Shown here one piece after another: positions 34,489 through 44,581 of a stretch of DNA of 64,000 bases. Each line of letters opens with the position of its first letter. Position 1 is the first letter of the stretch. The notes beneath the pieces are model-generated. The model worked only from the letters and a program-made list of their open reading frames with translations. It ran no database searches and was not told where the DNA came from. The position numbers were made by a program, and so were the translations under genes. This DNA comes from Lactuca virosa (Eukaryota; Streptophyta; Magnoliopsida; Asterales; Asteraceae). The stretch lies in assembly GCA_928212115.1 (NCBI GenBank), contig CAKMRJ010005634.1, forward strand, positions 263,607,723 through 263,671,722. The letters are read 5' to 3'.

Positions 34489-34826
34489 TAGGGTGGCCAT
34501 ACACCATAGTTATGCAATCATATGTGATTGCATCCCTTCAATCTAAGAGTTCCTAGTCTATTAGGGTGTTATCCCTTATAATTAGTTGTTTATAAACTAA
34601 TTATATGCTTATACGTATCATTATATGATAAATAGGACCCGTGTGTGTGCTTAAGTCTTCACTTGGCACTTAGCATCCTATACCACCCGTTCATCCAAAC
34701 CACTCACTACAGGTGAGTTCATACCCCTTAATCTACCTTTTAAATGATTTTAAATGCTTTTATGGGGGAGCGGGGGGATACAAGTAGAAAACATATAGTT
34801 ATATAATCAATCACATGTGATTTATA

Positions 34827-34928
34827 ACTGTGTTTTAAACAAAGGATTTCTTATACTTTAACTGTGTTTCAAACAAAGGATTACTTATACTTTAACAGTG
34901 TTTCAAACAAAGGACTTCTTATACTTTA
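34827..34928. repeat. 34-bp tandem repeat, 3 copies
   Basis: Unit starts ACTGTGTTTCAAACAAAGGA and ends CTTATACTTTA. Copies at 34827, 34861 and 34895. The 3' LTR has five copies. Confidence 0.95.
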
Positions 34929-36426
34929 AATTGTCTTGTCAATTAAATTGCTTTTAAATTGTTTTATAAATTGACATCAAGTCATCAATATTTATTAATT
35001 AAACTCTTCAAATGTTTTACAAAACTTCTTTTTTTTTACTTATATATTGTCAAAAGCATGTCTATATATGTATAGTTATATAAGTAATGTTTAAAGGACT
35101 TAGGACTGATAAGTCGCTTTATTTCATTTTCCTTGTTTGGATGTGGCCTTAGGGTATCGGTTATTTGTCCGAATCTCGTCTAAATATTAGTTATATATTA
35201 ATTATACATATGTAGATATAAAAGTACTATCAATCAGTTCAGTACCTTTGAGTAGCAAATGCATACCTTCATTCATTCAAACTACAGAAATTACCAGTAA
35301 ACTATAATAGGTATAGTTTAGGAGAATACTATCATATACAAATACTATAACGAGGAACAATACATACTATACACTATACAATAGAACATACTATGAAGAG
35401 AAACTAAGGAAACTTACACCATACTATACATAAGAATATACTATACAAACATTAGAATACGATAACTAGAATGTGACATACTATTCAAGGATACCACAAG
35501 ACAGTATTGTATTATATTGTAACCAGAGTCTCCTGGAGGGAGAGCGGGCATCGTGTGTATAGATCTATACGGGACAGACACTCCCACACCCCGACTACTA
35601 GCTAAAGTCCCACCCGATAAGGCCAAGGGGTGACAAAATGTCACCTTACTATATTATGACACCGGAGGGTCATCAGTTTTTCAGTCGTCGATCAGCATGG
35701 TTACAAACGAGTTCACATTTAAACTTTTAGTTAACTGACTAAGGATTAAAGGCAAAAAGACTCCCCGAGGAGTATTGTACATTTAATACTACATGGAGTC
35801 TGTATTTTATCACTTTATAGCCAGCAGTGTCATTGTTGAGGTAAAACATTATTTTCCCTATTACATTTACTTTGTGATCTTCTCACATATTCATTAATGT
35901 ATAAACTATTTTTAGTTAATGATAGTCATACTTGGGAAAATACACACTTTTACAAGAAACAAACATACAGAACATTTGATGCCTTGATAGAAGGCTACTT
36001 TTAGTAGAAAATATAGGATTTTCTAGGAGATACAATTATTTACTGCAAACATTTACATTAAAAACATACAAACATTTTCTTCAAACTTACAAACATTTTC
36101 ATACAAACAATGACACTAAATACTTATGAACTCACCAGCTTTAATGCTGATAAACTCTTTCAAAATAACTTGTATTCTCAGGTCATCAGTAAACAGGTAC
36201 CGAGGCCAACTTTTGAGAATATGGAGCACATTCAAGACTCATCTTTTATTTTGATTCATATTTTGGTGTCTTATAAACTATACAGAATACACTTGTATTA
36301 AACTATATTATTAATGCAATGGATAATGTTGTTTGCATGTTTACTATTATGCTTTGTTGTGATACTGTACATGATGTCCTCCGCCCCAGAACATTTCCGC
36401 CGTTCCGGTTTTGGGGTGTGACAGAT

Positions 36427-36439
36427 TGGTATCAGAGCC
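36427..36439 (+). other. Primer-binding site of gypsy G
   Basis: TGGTATCAGAGCC, the initiator-Met complement, four bases after the LTR. Confidence 0.9.
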
Positions 36440-37141
36440 TTGTTTATAATGAATCGAGTATATCAACCCATAAAAGATATACAAACTATAAACACAACGG
36501 GATTAATATACTCTGACCAAGAGTTTATACTTTTAAATAATAAAATATTTAACTAAGTATACATACCTGCATTCATACTAAAATCAGTGTCACTAGGACA
36601 TAACAAAAGTATTACGATTGTTGAACAACACAATTAGGCTTAGAGACATATAGTCAAATCTGGGGGGATATAGCCTGATCAACTATATTTTCCGAGGAGT
36701 GACTAGCATGTACCTAAGAATGGTTGTGGTGTTGCAACAACTCTAAAAACTTACCAACACTACTACAACGAAAACATTAGAACAGAACATAAACCTAAAA
36801 TACTATAGGATTATTTTGTGTTACTATAATTACTTATTTGAGAACTAAAAGGTCTTTACTAGTAGGGTCAATAGTTGCTAAGTGGATACGCTAAGGTTAT
36901 ATGTGACTAAGGTGTTATAGACTTAGAATCTGTGATCTTTGCTTTACTTCTTGTTCCTTGTTTGGTTGTGGATTTGGAGTTAGGGTCACTTATTCAAAGG
37001 TCTATCCTGTTTTGATTTCATATAACTTGTATGTACTATGCAAGTATTGAAGTAACTAGTAAGGATCATCTTATAATTATCTTAGGTAATACGCCTATTT
37101 AGATTTAAGATTCTTATACCCCTTTTTCTCGCGTAGATATC
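36440..37141 (+). other. Leader of gypsy G
   Basis: About 700 bp between primer site and the extra ORF. No open frame of note, AT-rich, nothing recognised. Confidence 0.6.
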
Positions 37142-37702
37142 ATGGCTGGATTCCATCCACCCGGCGACCCGTACTTCCCAAACAAAGACAATGCCGGATG
37201 GCTTGAAGCAGAGCCAGAAGATGATCACCCAATCCCTTTGGATGATCACCTCGCAGAAGGCTTTTCGGATGGTTCTGACTCCGAGCCAGAAGTCAACAAC
37301 CTGCCTCAAGAGGCTCAAATCCCAAACCTCAACCCCTGACCAGCATTTCAAGGTCCCACACCCTTGTGGGCGACAAACTTGAACCAATGGAGCCATAAGC
37401 TAGGCCAACCCTTACCATACAACGGAGACCGAAGCTTCTACAACATGAGCGAAGGAGGATCCGTAGACAGGATTCTTCCCATCCTAGTTCGCAGAGTGGC
37501 TCGAAATGTTGAACTAAATGTAGTAGCCATTCAACAAACTGTAGAACTCGAGGCAGACACAAATTCCAATGCGGATAGTATTCATAATCTTGAACTTACT
37601 CTTAGGAGAGACAATGAAACCCTGCTGCAAGCACTAGCTGAAACTCGAGCCGAAGTCATAGAACTCCGAGTACGCCAGAGGGTGTACGAAAGACACCTAC
37701 TT
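37142..37702 (+). pseudogene. Extra ORF (ORF1) upstream of gag in gypsy G, first part
   Basis: The ATG at 37142 follows an in-frame-free leader and starts MAGFHPPGDPYFPNK. One in-frame TGA at 37337-37339 interrupts it. The same frame continues to the T insertion at 37702 and is completed at 46281-46340, for about 206 codons in all. The N-terminal third is acidic and Pro-rich. Roughly residues 115-200 are rich in Leu, Glu, Arg and Gln with heptad-like spacing, consistent with a coiled coil. It is not a gag, protease or polymerase domain. Some plant gypsy families carry additional ORFs. The function here is unknown. Confidence 0.6.
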
Positions 37703-37938
37703 TGTAACATCCCGAAATTCAGGTGTATCTCTTATACCCTTCTTCTTTTCCAAGTTGTCAAGTTTGGCCCTTAAAGGAAATATTAAAGCAAATGAGTATG
37801 CTGGGCGCACTGAAGAGTACGCTGCGCGTACTCATGCGCTTAATTTGGACGCAAACTCGCCTAGGTACGCTAGGCATACCCAAGGTTACGCCGGGCGTAA
37901 CCAGCCCAGATGCAAACCCTAAATTGTGGCTTGTGTAC

Positions 37939-37946
37939 TATAAAAG
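37939..37946 (+). promoter_or_regulatory. TATA box in T 5' LTR
   Basis: TATAAAAG about 240 bp into the LTR, just after the first dyad cluster. The 3' LTR has TATAAAAT at the same place (44818). Confidence 0.55.
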
Positions 37947-38961
37947 GAATGTTAAGGCCTTATCCTCAGCCACCATTTCAGAGAGTGAAACCCTAATAGA
38001 GAGCTACCCTTCGTTCCTAGCTTGTGTGTGTTCTAAGCTTCAAAGTGTCATTTCAAGGTGGTGAAAGAGAAGAGGAGGCCATTTTAGGAGCTAAAAGTTG
38101 GTGGACAAGAGTAGATCTGAGTTCTACAGAGGTTGGAGCTTCTTCCTGAGGTAAAAAGCTCAAAGCTTTCCTTGTCATTTGTGATTTGTGTTTCTTGGAC
38201 CAATTTTTAGGGTTTTTGGTCCCAAGGTGGAGACTTTATGAGCAAATGGTCTCCATAAGCCTAGATCTGCTATATTTCAGAGTAAAATGAGTTGTAGGTT
38301 CATAAAATCCAATCTTGGACGTGAATATTGAGCCATGCATGAGATCTAGACCTTATGAGGAAGAGGGAAAGGTGTTAAAGTGATTAGGGACCTTTACAGC
38401 CATGCAAAGGCTTAAAGGTCTTGACTTTATGGATTAAGTGGTCTTAGAGAAGTCAGATCTGGAGTTTGAGTTTATGTCTTAACCATTTAAGGCCAAAATC
38501 CATGAATGCATGAAACTGAGACTTACGTTGGGCGTAAATCTCAGTACGCGCAGCGTAAGGGTCTGAGACCCCGATTCTGGATCGCCGGAGTACGCCCAAC
38601 GTACAATAGCTGGTACGCGCCGCGTACTGCCCCTGTTGACTTTCGTTGACTTTTAGGGTTTTGGTCAACATTTGGACTTTTGGGTCAGGGAGGGGTAAAA
38701 TGGTCTTTTACCCTTCTGTGGGATTGTAGGAAGGGATGTGATCTAGTCTTTGAGAGCCATTATTTATTCGAGAGTACTGTTTATGTGTTTAGGCGGGGAC
38801 TAGATCAGTGTTTTCGTGTGCGAGATTATCCGAGATACCCGAGGTGAGTCTTCTCACTATACATTACCTAGAGTGGTATTTATGTGTAGACCAGAGGGTC
38901 TTGTGTGCTATGTGTATGTATGAGATTATGTGCATTGTGTTATATGTATGCTATGTGTTGA

Positions 38962-39115
38962 ACAGACCGGGACGAAGGGCCCAACGATATAGACCGGACC
39001 GAAGGGTCCAACGAAACAGACTGGACCGAAGGGTCCGACGAGCTATGACCGGACCAGAGGGTCCAACGAGCTACGGGACTGGGGGGTCCCGCTGAGACAC
39101 ATCGACTGAAGGGTC
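38962..39115. repeat. GGACCGAAGGGTCC array in T 5' LTR
   Basis: About five to six degenerate units of 25-30 bp, each with a GGACC...GGGTCC dyad and a following AACGA. Repeated in the 3' LTR at 45846-46000. Confidence 0.9.
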
Positions 39116-39390
39116 GTATTATAGCCTCGAGTGGCGTATGTGTTGTATGTGGTATTCTGGGGAACTCACTAAGCATTTATGCTTACAGTTGTTGTGTTAT
39201 GTGTTTCAGGTACTCGAGGATCGCGGGAAGGCGCCGGCATGATCCGTACACACTGAGAGGATTTATGTATTTGAGGATCTTGGGAATTGTTATTGTGATA
39301 ACACGTGATACATTGGAATACTATGATATTTATGAATGAAAGCTGTTTTTAAAATGAAAAATTGTTTTGGAAATTTACGTCGTTACAAGT

Positions 39391-39403
39391 TGGTATCAGA
39401 GCC
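39391..39403 (+). other. Primer-binding site of gypsy T
   Basis: TGGTATCAGAGCC, the initiator-Met complement, three bases after the LTR. Confidence 0.92.
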
Positions 39404-39997
39404 TTGGTTTGAGGGATTTGGGTGCATCTTCGGATGAATCTGAACTCAAACTGAGGAATTGAGAAAGTTTTCATAAAATAAACAATTTTTCTAAGAGAGT
39501 AAAAGATTTTGAGAAAAGCAGAACGGAGCAGTGTGTACGATCAGCCAGCGCCTGAACGATGATTTCCCAAAATACCCTTACATTATGTGTTATGAGATAT
39601 GTTATGATATGATATGCATGCTCGAGTAGGCTAGGTGTTCTTATTAGGACTAGAGTAGCCTGATATGTAATGCCTTAGCCTAGGAGTTACTGCTACTATG
39701 AGATGCTTCGAGAGTAAGTAGGTAGCAGCGAGGAACTTATGAGTGGTCTACTAGAGAGTAGCCTGAGTTTAGTGAGATATAGAGTACTCGTGATCTGGGA
39801 TCCTAGGAGGAGGACTTGGGGTGAATACCGATGCGCTGTGGAAGGTAGTATAAGGGCCCGTACTACTGGAAACACCGGATCGGTGAGCAGTCCAAGTAAG
39901 AATCCTCAGGGTACTAAAGAACAAGTAGGGTTGAATATCGAGTGCGAGTATACTCGAACGAGTCTCTGATTCTTTTGTGTTGTGTTTGTGAGACATC
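39404..39997 (+). other. Leader of gypsy T
   Basis: About 590 bp, no long frame. It holds the GGGCCCGTACTACTGGAA landmark (near 39856) shared with the non-autonomous N elements, evidence that T-like elements are their relatives. Confidence 0.6.
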
Positions 39998-41171
39998 ATG
40001 GTTGGGACGCGCCACCACCCAGGAGGCAGTGGTACCTGTGGTACCAGCTATGAGGAGATTCGTAGGTTGATTCACGAGGAGGTGGCTGCGGCCATTCGAG
40101 CTGAGATACCAGAGATGTTCGGGTCTATCAAGACCACGCTGATCGAGACTTTTGATGAGCGGTGCGCTGCTCTTACTGAGGTTGTTGTTGCTGCGGCCAC
40201 CGCATCCGTCGCTGCTGCCAGGCCGCAGGGGGGTGACTTGTTGCTGTACCGAGAGTTCAGCAACACGAAGCCACCAGAGTTTGATGGGACGCAGGACCCG
40301 ATTGTTGCGATGAGGTGGATTTCTGATAACGAGGGATGCTTCTACACCTGCTCGTGTCCGGAGCATCTGATGGTTTGGTTTGCGCTGAACCAGCTTCGCT
40401 TGGGAGCGAAGGACTGGTGGAAGTTTGTGACGGTAGACTTCACTACGGCAGAGCTTACTGCGGTGACCTGGGAGAGGTTCACCACGATGTTTTGAGATGA
40501 GTATGTTCCCCCTGTGGAGAGGGAATGTCTGGCCCAGGAGTTCTTATCCCTCAAGCAGGGAACTGAGTCGGTGACGGTGATTACGAGGATGTTTCACGAG
40601 AGGGCGTTGTTTTGCCCTGAGCACGTGTCGACTGAGCAGGCACGTATGAGCCAGTACTTGAGCATACTAAGGAGGGATATCCGGGAGTTCGTGGCGAACT
40701 CGTCATACCGGACATTTGCCGAGCTTCAGGCAAATGCCCGGAAGAGAGAGATTGAGCTGGAGACTCAGGTTAGGGAGGAGGCCGAGTCTTAGAGGAGGGA
40801 CAGGCGACCGGCACAGGTGCAGCCGACAGCCAAGCGGGCAAATCCCGCTGATTCGAGATCTGGGGGTCCGAAGGGCCGCACTTGTGGAAAGTGCGGCAAG
40901 AGCCACGAGGGAGGGTGCAGGGTTGGGGTGTGTTACAAGTGTGGGAAGGAGGGGCATTACACGAGGGATTACCCCAAGGGATTCTCGGTTTGCTTTCATT
41001 GCCACCAGACCGGCCATCGGAAGGTCGAGTGCCCACAGTTGCTGCAAGGATCTGCACCTGTTGCTCGAGCTACTGAGACCCGGCCAGTGAAGGCCGAGGC
41101 ACCGAAGGCTCGCGGGAGAGCCTTCCAGTTGACAGCGGAGGAGGTCCGCGCAGCGCCCGATGTCGTGGCTG
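39998..41171 (+). pseudogene. gag: Gag of gypsy T (two in-frame stops)
   Basis: One reading frame from 39998 (ATG, MVGTRHHPGG) to the intron-like break at 41171, about 391 codons. The retrotransposon gag capsid region is recognisable around residues 85-230 (PPEFDGTQDP, then the WWKF block). Three zinc knuckles follow: CGKCGKSHEGGC, CYKCGKEGHYTRDY (last Cys replaced by Tyr) and CFHCHQTGHRKVEC. TGA at 40493-40495 and TAG at 40790-40792 each differ by one transition from a sense codon. Gag packages the element's RNA. It is dead in this copy. Confidence 0.9.
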
Positions 41172-41236
41172 GTATGTATTCTTTCCTTTATTTATGCTGA
41201 GTTTGAGATTTTGTGCTTATGTAATGTTATGCGTAG
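41172..41236 (+). other. Possible 65-nt intron at the gag-protease border of T
   Basis: It starts GTATGT and ends GCGTAG. The gag frame upstream and the protease frame downstream are different. Removing exactly these 65 bases joins them in one frame with a Gly codon spanning the joint. If retained, a TGA at 41198-41200 ends the frame. A GGTA word sits at both edges. It is short for a plant intron, so a leaky stop-and-restart signal or a chance insertion are alternatives. Confidence 0.45.
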
Positions 41237-42330
41237 GTACTTTTCTTGTGAGTTCTGTACCTGCTTTGGTGTTATTTGACTCGGGTGCGAGTCGGTCTTT
41301 TGTGTCGTTAGCGTTTAGTCAACACATCAGTATCCAGCGGGAGGCGTTGAGTCGACCTCTACGAGTTTCCATAGCTAACGAGCGAGCGGTATATGCTACG
41401 GAGGTGATTCGGGGATGTGTACTCGAGATCTTCGGGGCTGAGTTTCCGATTGATCTGGCCCCGATTGCGATGGGGGACGTGTGTGTTATAGTGGGTATGG
41501 ATTGGTTGAGCCGTTTTGGGGCAGTTATAGACTGCGAGCGACATTTGGTGACGATACGAGACCCTAGTGGGGGAGTTCTTACGGTGTACGGCGAGGGTAC
41601 CCGTTCAGGGTCAGCATTCTGTTCGGCTGCTAGAGCGAGGCAGAGTCTACAGCAGGGCTGTAGTGGGTTTGTGGCCTATGTGATGGACACACGAGTAGTA
41701 GCGGAGAGACCTAGTTCTATTGATGATGTGCCGATAGTGCGTGAGTTCCCGGACGTTTTCCCCGAGGAGTTGCCGGGTGTGCCTCCCGAGAGGCAGGTGG
41801 AGTTTCGCATCGATTTGGTTCCGGGAGCGGTGCCTATCACCAAGGCGCCCTATCGCCTTGTGCCACCAGAGATGCAGGAGTTATCCTTACAGCTGCAGGA
41901 GCTGCTGGGGAAGGGGTTTATTCGACCAAGTAGCTCACCGTGGGGAGCGGCGATCCTTTTTGTCAAGAAAAAGGATGGTTCACATCGGATGTGCATTGAT
42001 TACCGGGAGTTGAAAAAGTTAACGGTCAAGAACCGTTACCCACTGCCGAGGATTGATGATCTGGTTGATCAGTTATAGGGAGCGTCTTGGTTCTCCAAGA
42101 TTGATCTGAGGTCTGGATATCATCATATGAGAGTGCGGGATAAGGATATCCAGAAGACGGCGTTCAGGACTCGTTATGGGCATTACGAGTTCGTGGTGAT
42201 GCCTTTCGGGCTCACCAATGCACTGACAGCGTTCATAGATCTCATGAACAGAGTGTGTAGGCCGATGTTGGATCGATCAGTGATCGTGTTCATTGATGAC
42301 ATATTGGTGTATTCGAGATCCAGAGAGCAG
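41237..42330 (+). pseudogene. Protease and reverse transcriptase (N-terminal part) of T
   Basis: Aspartic protease active site DSGA at 41278-41289, with the second protease motif IVGMDWLS near 41492. RT begins about 41730 (EFPDVFPEELPG) and includes the SPWGAAILFVKKKDG region and the catalytic FIDD at 42289-42300. A TAG at 42076-42078 stands where CAG is expected. The frame is lost near 42325-42340 through a small deletion. The protein would cut Gag-Pol and copy the RNA into DNA. Confidence 0.9.
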
Positions 42331-44543
42331 CATGAGGGAGATCCTCGGAGTTCTGAGATCGGAGAGGCTTTACGCCAACTTCTCCAAGTGTGATTTCTGG
42401 TTACGAGAGGTCCAGTTCCTGGGACACCTCGTTAATCAGAATGGGATATTGGTCGATCCGGCCAAGATTGAGGCGGTGATGACTTGGGAGGTGCCGAGAA
42501 CCCCCCACCGAGATCAGGAGTTTTCTGGGGTTGGCCGGCTATTATAGGAGATTTATTAAAGATTTCTCCAAGATCGTCGTGCCTCTCACCAGATTGACCC
42601 GAAAGGGCGTTACTTTTTCATGGGGTCCTGAGCAGCAGGCCTCGTTTGAGACTCTTCGCCAGAGGTTGTGCGAAGCCCCGGTGTTATCCCTTCCAGAGGG
42701 AATGGAGGATTTTGTGGTGTACTGCGACGCATCAATATTAGGGTTGGGTGTGGTGCTTATGCAGAGAGGGCATGTGATAGCGTATGCATCGAGGCAGCTG
42801 AAGCCTCATGAGACGAGGTATCCCACCCACGATCTGGAGTTGGGGGCAGTGGTGTTCGCCCTCAAGATCTGGCGCCATTACCTGTATGGGGTTCGGTGTA
42901 CCATATACACGGACCGCAAGAGTTTGAAGTATCTGATGGATCAGCCCAACCTGAATATGCGCCAGAGGAGATGGTTGGATGTGGTAAAGGGTTACGATTG
43001 TGATATCCTGTACCACCCGGGCAAAGCTAATGTTGTAGCTGATGCGCTGAGCCGTAGGGCGGAGAGTGCCCCGATTCGAGACATTTGTATGCGATTGACA
43101 GTGATGACTCAGGTGTTGGACACCATTCGGGAGGCCCAGGCAGAGGCCGTGATACCGGAGAACCGCAAGAGGGAGCGGGTGATCGGGCAGGTGTCCGAAT
43201 TCGTTACCGATAGTCGAGGGCTGATGACCTTTCAAGGTCGGATTTGGGTGCCATATGCAGGCGGGGCACGTACCATTCTGATGGAGGAGGCACATAGATC
43301 GAGGTTCTCGATCCATCCCGAGGCCATGAAGATGTACTTGGACCTGAAGAAGGATTATTGGTGGCCCTGTATGAAGAGGGATGTCGCGTGGTTTGTCGAG
43401 AGGTGCTTGACCTGTCGCAAGGTTAAGGCCGAGCACCAGCGTCCGCATGGCAAGTTGCAGCCGCTTGAGGTTCCCCAGTGGAAGTGGGAACAGATTTCCA
43501 TGGATTTCATCACCAAATTGCCGAGGACCGCGAGGGGTGTTGATGCAATTTGGGTGATCGTCGACCGGTTGACGAAGAGCACGCATTTTCTCGTTATCAG
43601 TGAGAACTCTTCAGCTGAGAGGTTGGCAGAGTTGTATGTGAGGGAGGTGGTATCGCGTCATGGAGTACCAATCTCGATTGTGTCAGATCGAGAAGTATGT
43701 TTCACTTCCAGGTTCTAGAAGAAGTTCCATGAGGAGTTGGGCACGAGGTTGCACTTCAGTACCGCTTACCACCCCTAGTCGGACGGACAGAGTGAGCGGA
43801 CGATTCAGACGCTCGAGGACATGCTTGGAGCATGTGTGTTGGACTTCGGAGGAAGTTGGGACACGTACTTGCCGTTGGCTGAGTTTTCCTACAACAACAG
43901 CCACCATTCTAGTATTGGTATGCCTCCCTTCGAGTTGTTGTATGGGAGGAGGTGTCGGACTCCCATTTGCTGGGGAGAGGTAGGACAACGGGTGATGGGT
44001 AGCACTGAGATAGTGCTGCAGACGACAGAGCAGATACAACAGGTTAGACAGAGGTTACTGACGGCTCAGAGTCGTCAGAAGAGTTATGCGGATCGGCGAC
44101 GATCTGAGCTGGAGTTCCAGGTGGGGGACTTCGTACTCCTGAAAGTGTCCCCTTGGAAAGGAGTGATCCGATTCAAGAAGAGGGGCAAGCTGGGGCCTCG
44201 GTACATCGGTCCGTTCATGGTGACCGCGAGGGTGGGAAAGGTAGCATATCGGTTGGAGCTACCTGCGGAGTTGAGCCCGATTCATGATACCTTCCACGTG
44301 TCTCAGTTGAGGAAGTGTATAGCCGACGAGTCGGCGGTGGTACTGCTGGAGGATATTCAGGTGGATGCGAGCCTGAATTATGCTGAGAGGCCAATCGCGA
44401 TTGTGGATCGAAAGATCAAGGTTCTGAGGAACAAGGAGGTGCCCCTGGTTCAGGTTCAGTGGCAACATCGGAGGGGGTCTGAGCTGACTTGGGAGACAGA
44501 GTCAGAGATGCGGGAGCAGCATCCGGAGTTGTTTACAGCATGA
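42331..44543 (+). pseudogene. RT end, RNase H, integrase and chromodomain-like tail of T
   Basis: The short second frame (to about 42515) carries FSKCDFW and LGHLV of RT. After another shift one frame runs to 44543, interrupted by TAG at 43716-43718 (for TGG) and at 43776-43778 (for CAG). RNase H: YCDAS near 42720, TDRKSL near 42910. Integrase: HHCC zinc region 43284-43435 (H, H, CLTC), catalytic Asp 43503-43505, Asp in SDRE near 43684 and Glu near 43795, followed by the GDFVLLKVSPWKG box near 44126. The tail ELTWETESEMR near 44481 has the last part of a chromodomain. All three catalytic acids of integrase are kept. Confidence 0.9.
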
Positions 44544-44569
44544 GACTTCGAGGGCGAAGTCTGGTTCTA

Positions 44570-44580
44570 GTGGGGGAGAA
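44570..44580 (+). other. Polypurine tract of gypsy T
   Basis: GTGGGGGAGAA just before the 3' LTR. Confidence 0.85.
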
Positions 44581-44581
44581 T

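Larger units (their letters stand above)
33463..36423 (+). repeat. 5' LTR of gypsy G
   Basis: 2,961 bp from TATGACAACCC (TGTGACAACC in the other copy) to GGGGTGTGACA. It contains, in order, a perfect hairpin, a TA microsatellite, an array of GACCGT words and a 34-bp tandem repeat. It is the source of several spurious short open frames. Confidence 0.93.
37703..39387 (+). repeat. 5' LTR of gypsy T
   Basis: 1,685 bp, TGTAACATCCCG to CGTTACA. It contains two clusters of TACGC-type dyads (about 37798-37905 and 38521-38626), a TATA box, and a GGACC-GGTCC array (38962-39115). Confidence 0.95.

Noticed and set aside
42738..43586. 282-codon antisense open frame
   Set aside because: It is the mirror of the RNase H and integrase frame of gypsy T. 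It has no domain and is explained by the codon use of the sense gene.
39998..44543. T as an active element
   Set aside because: Five in-frame stops, two frameshifts and a lost zinc-knuckle cysteine exclude activity of this copy.
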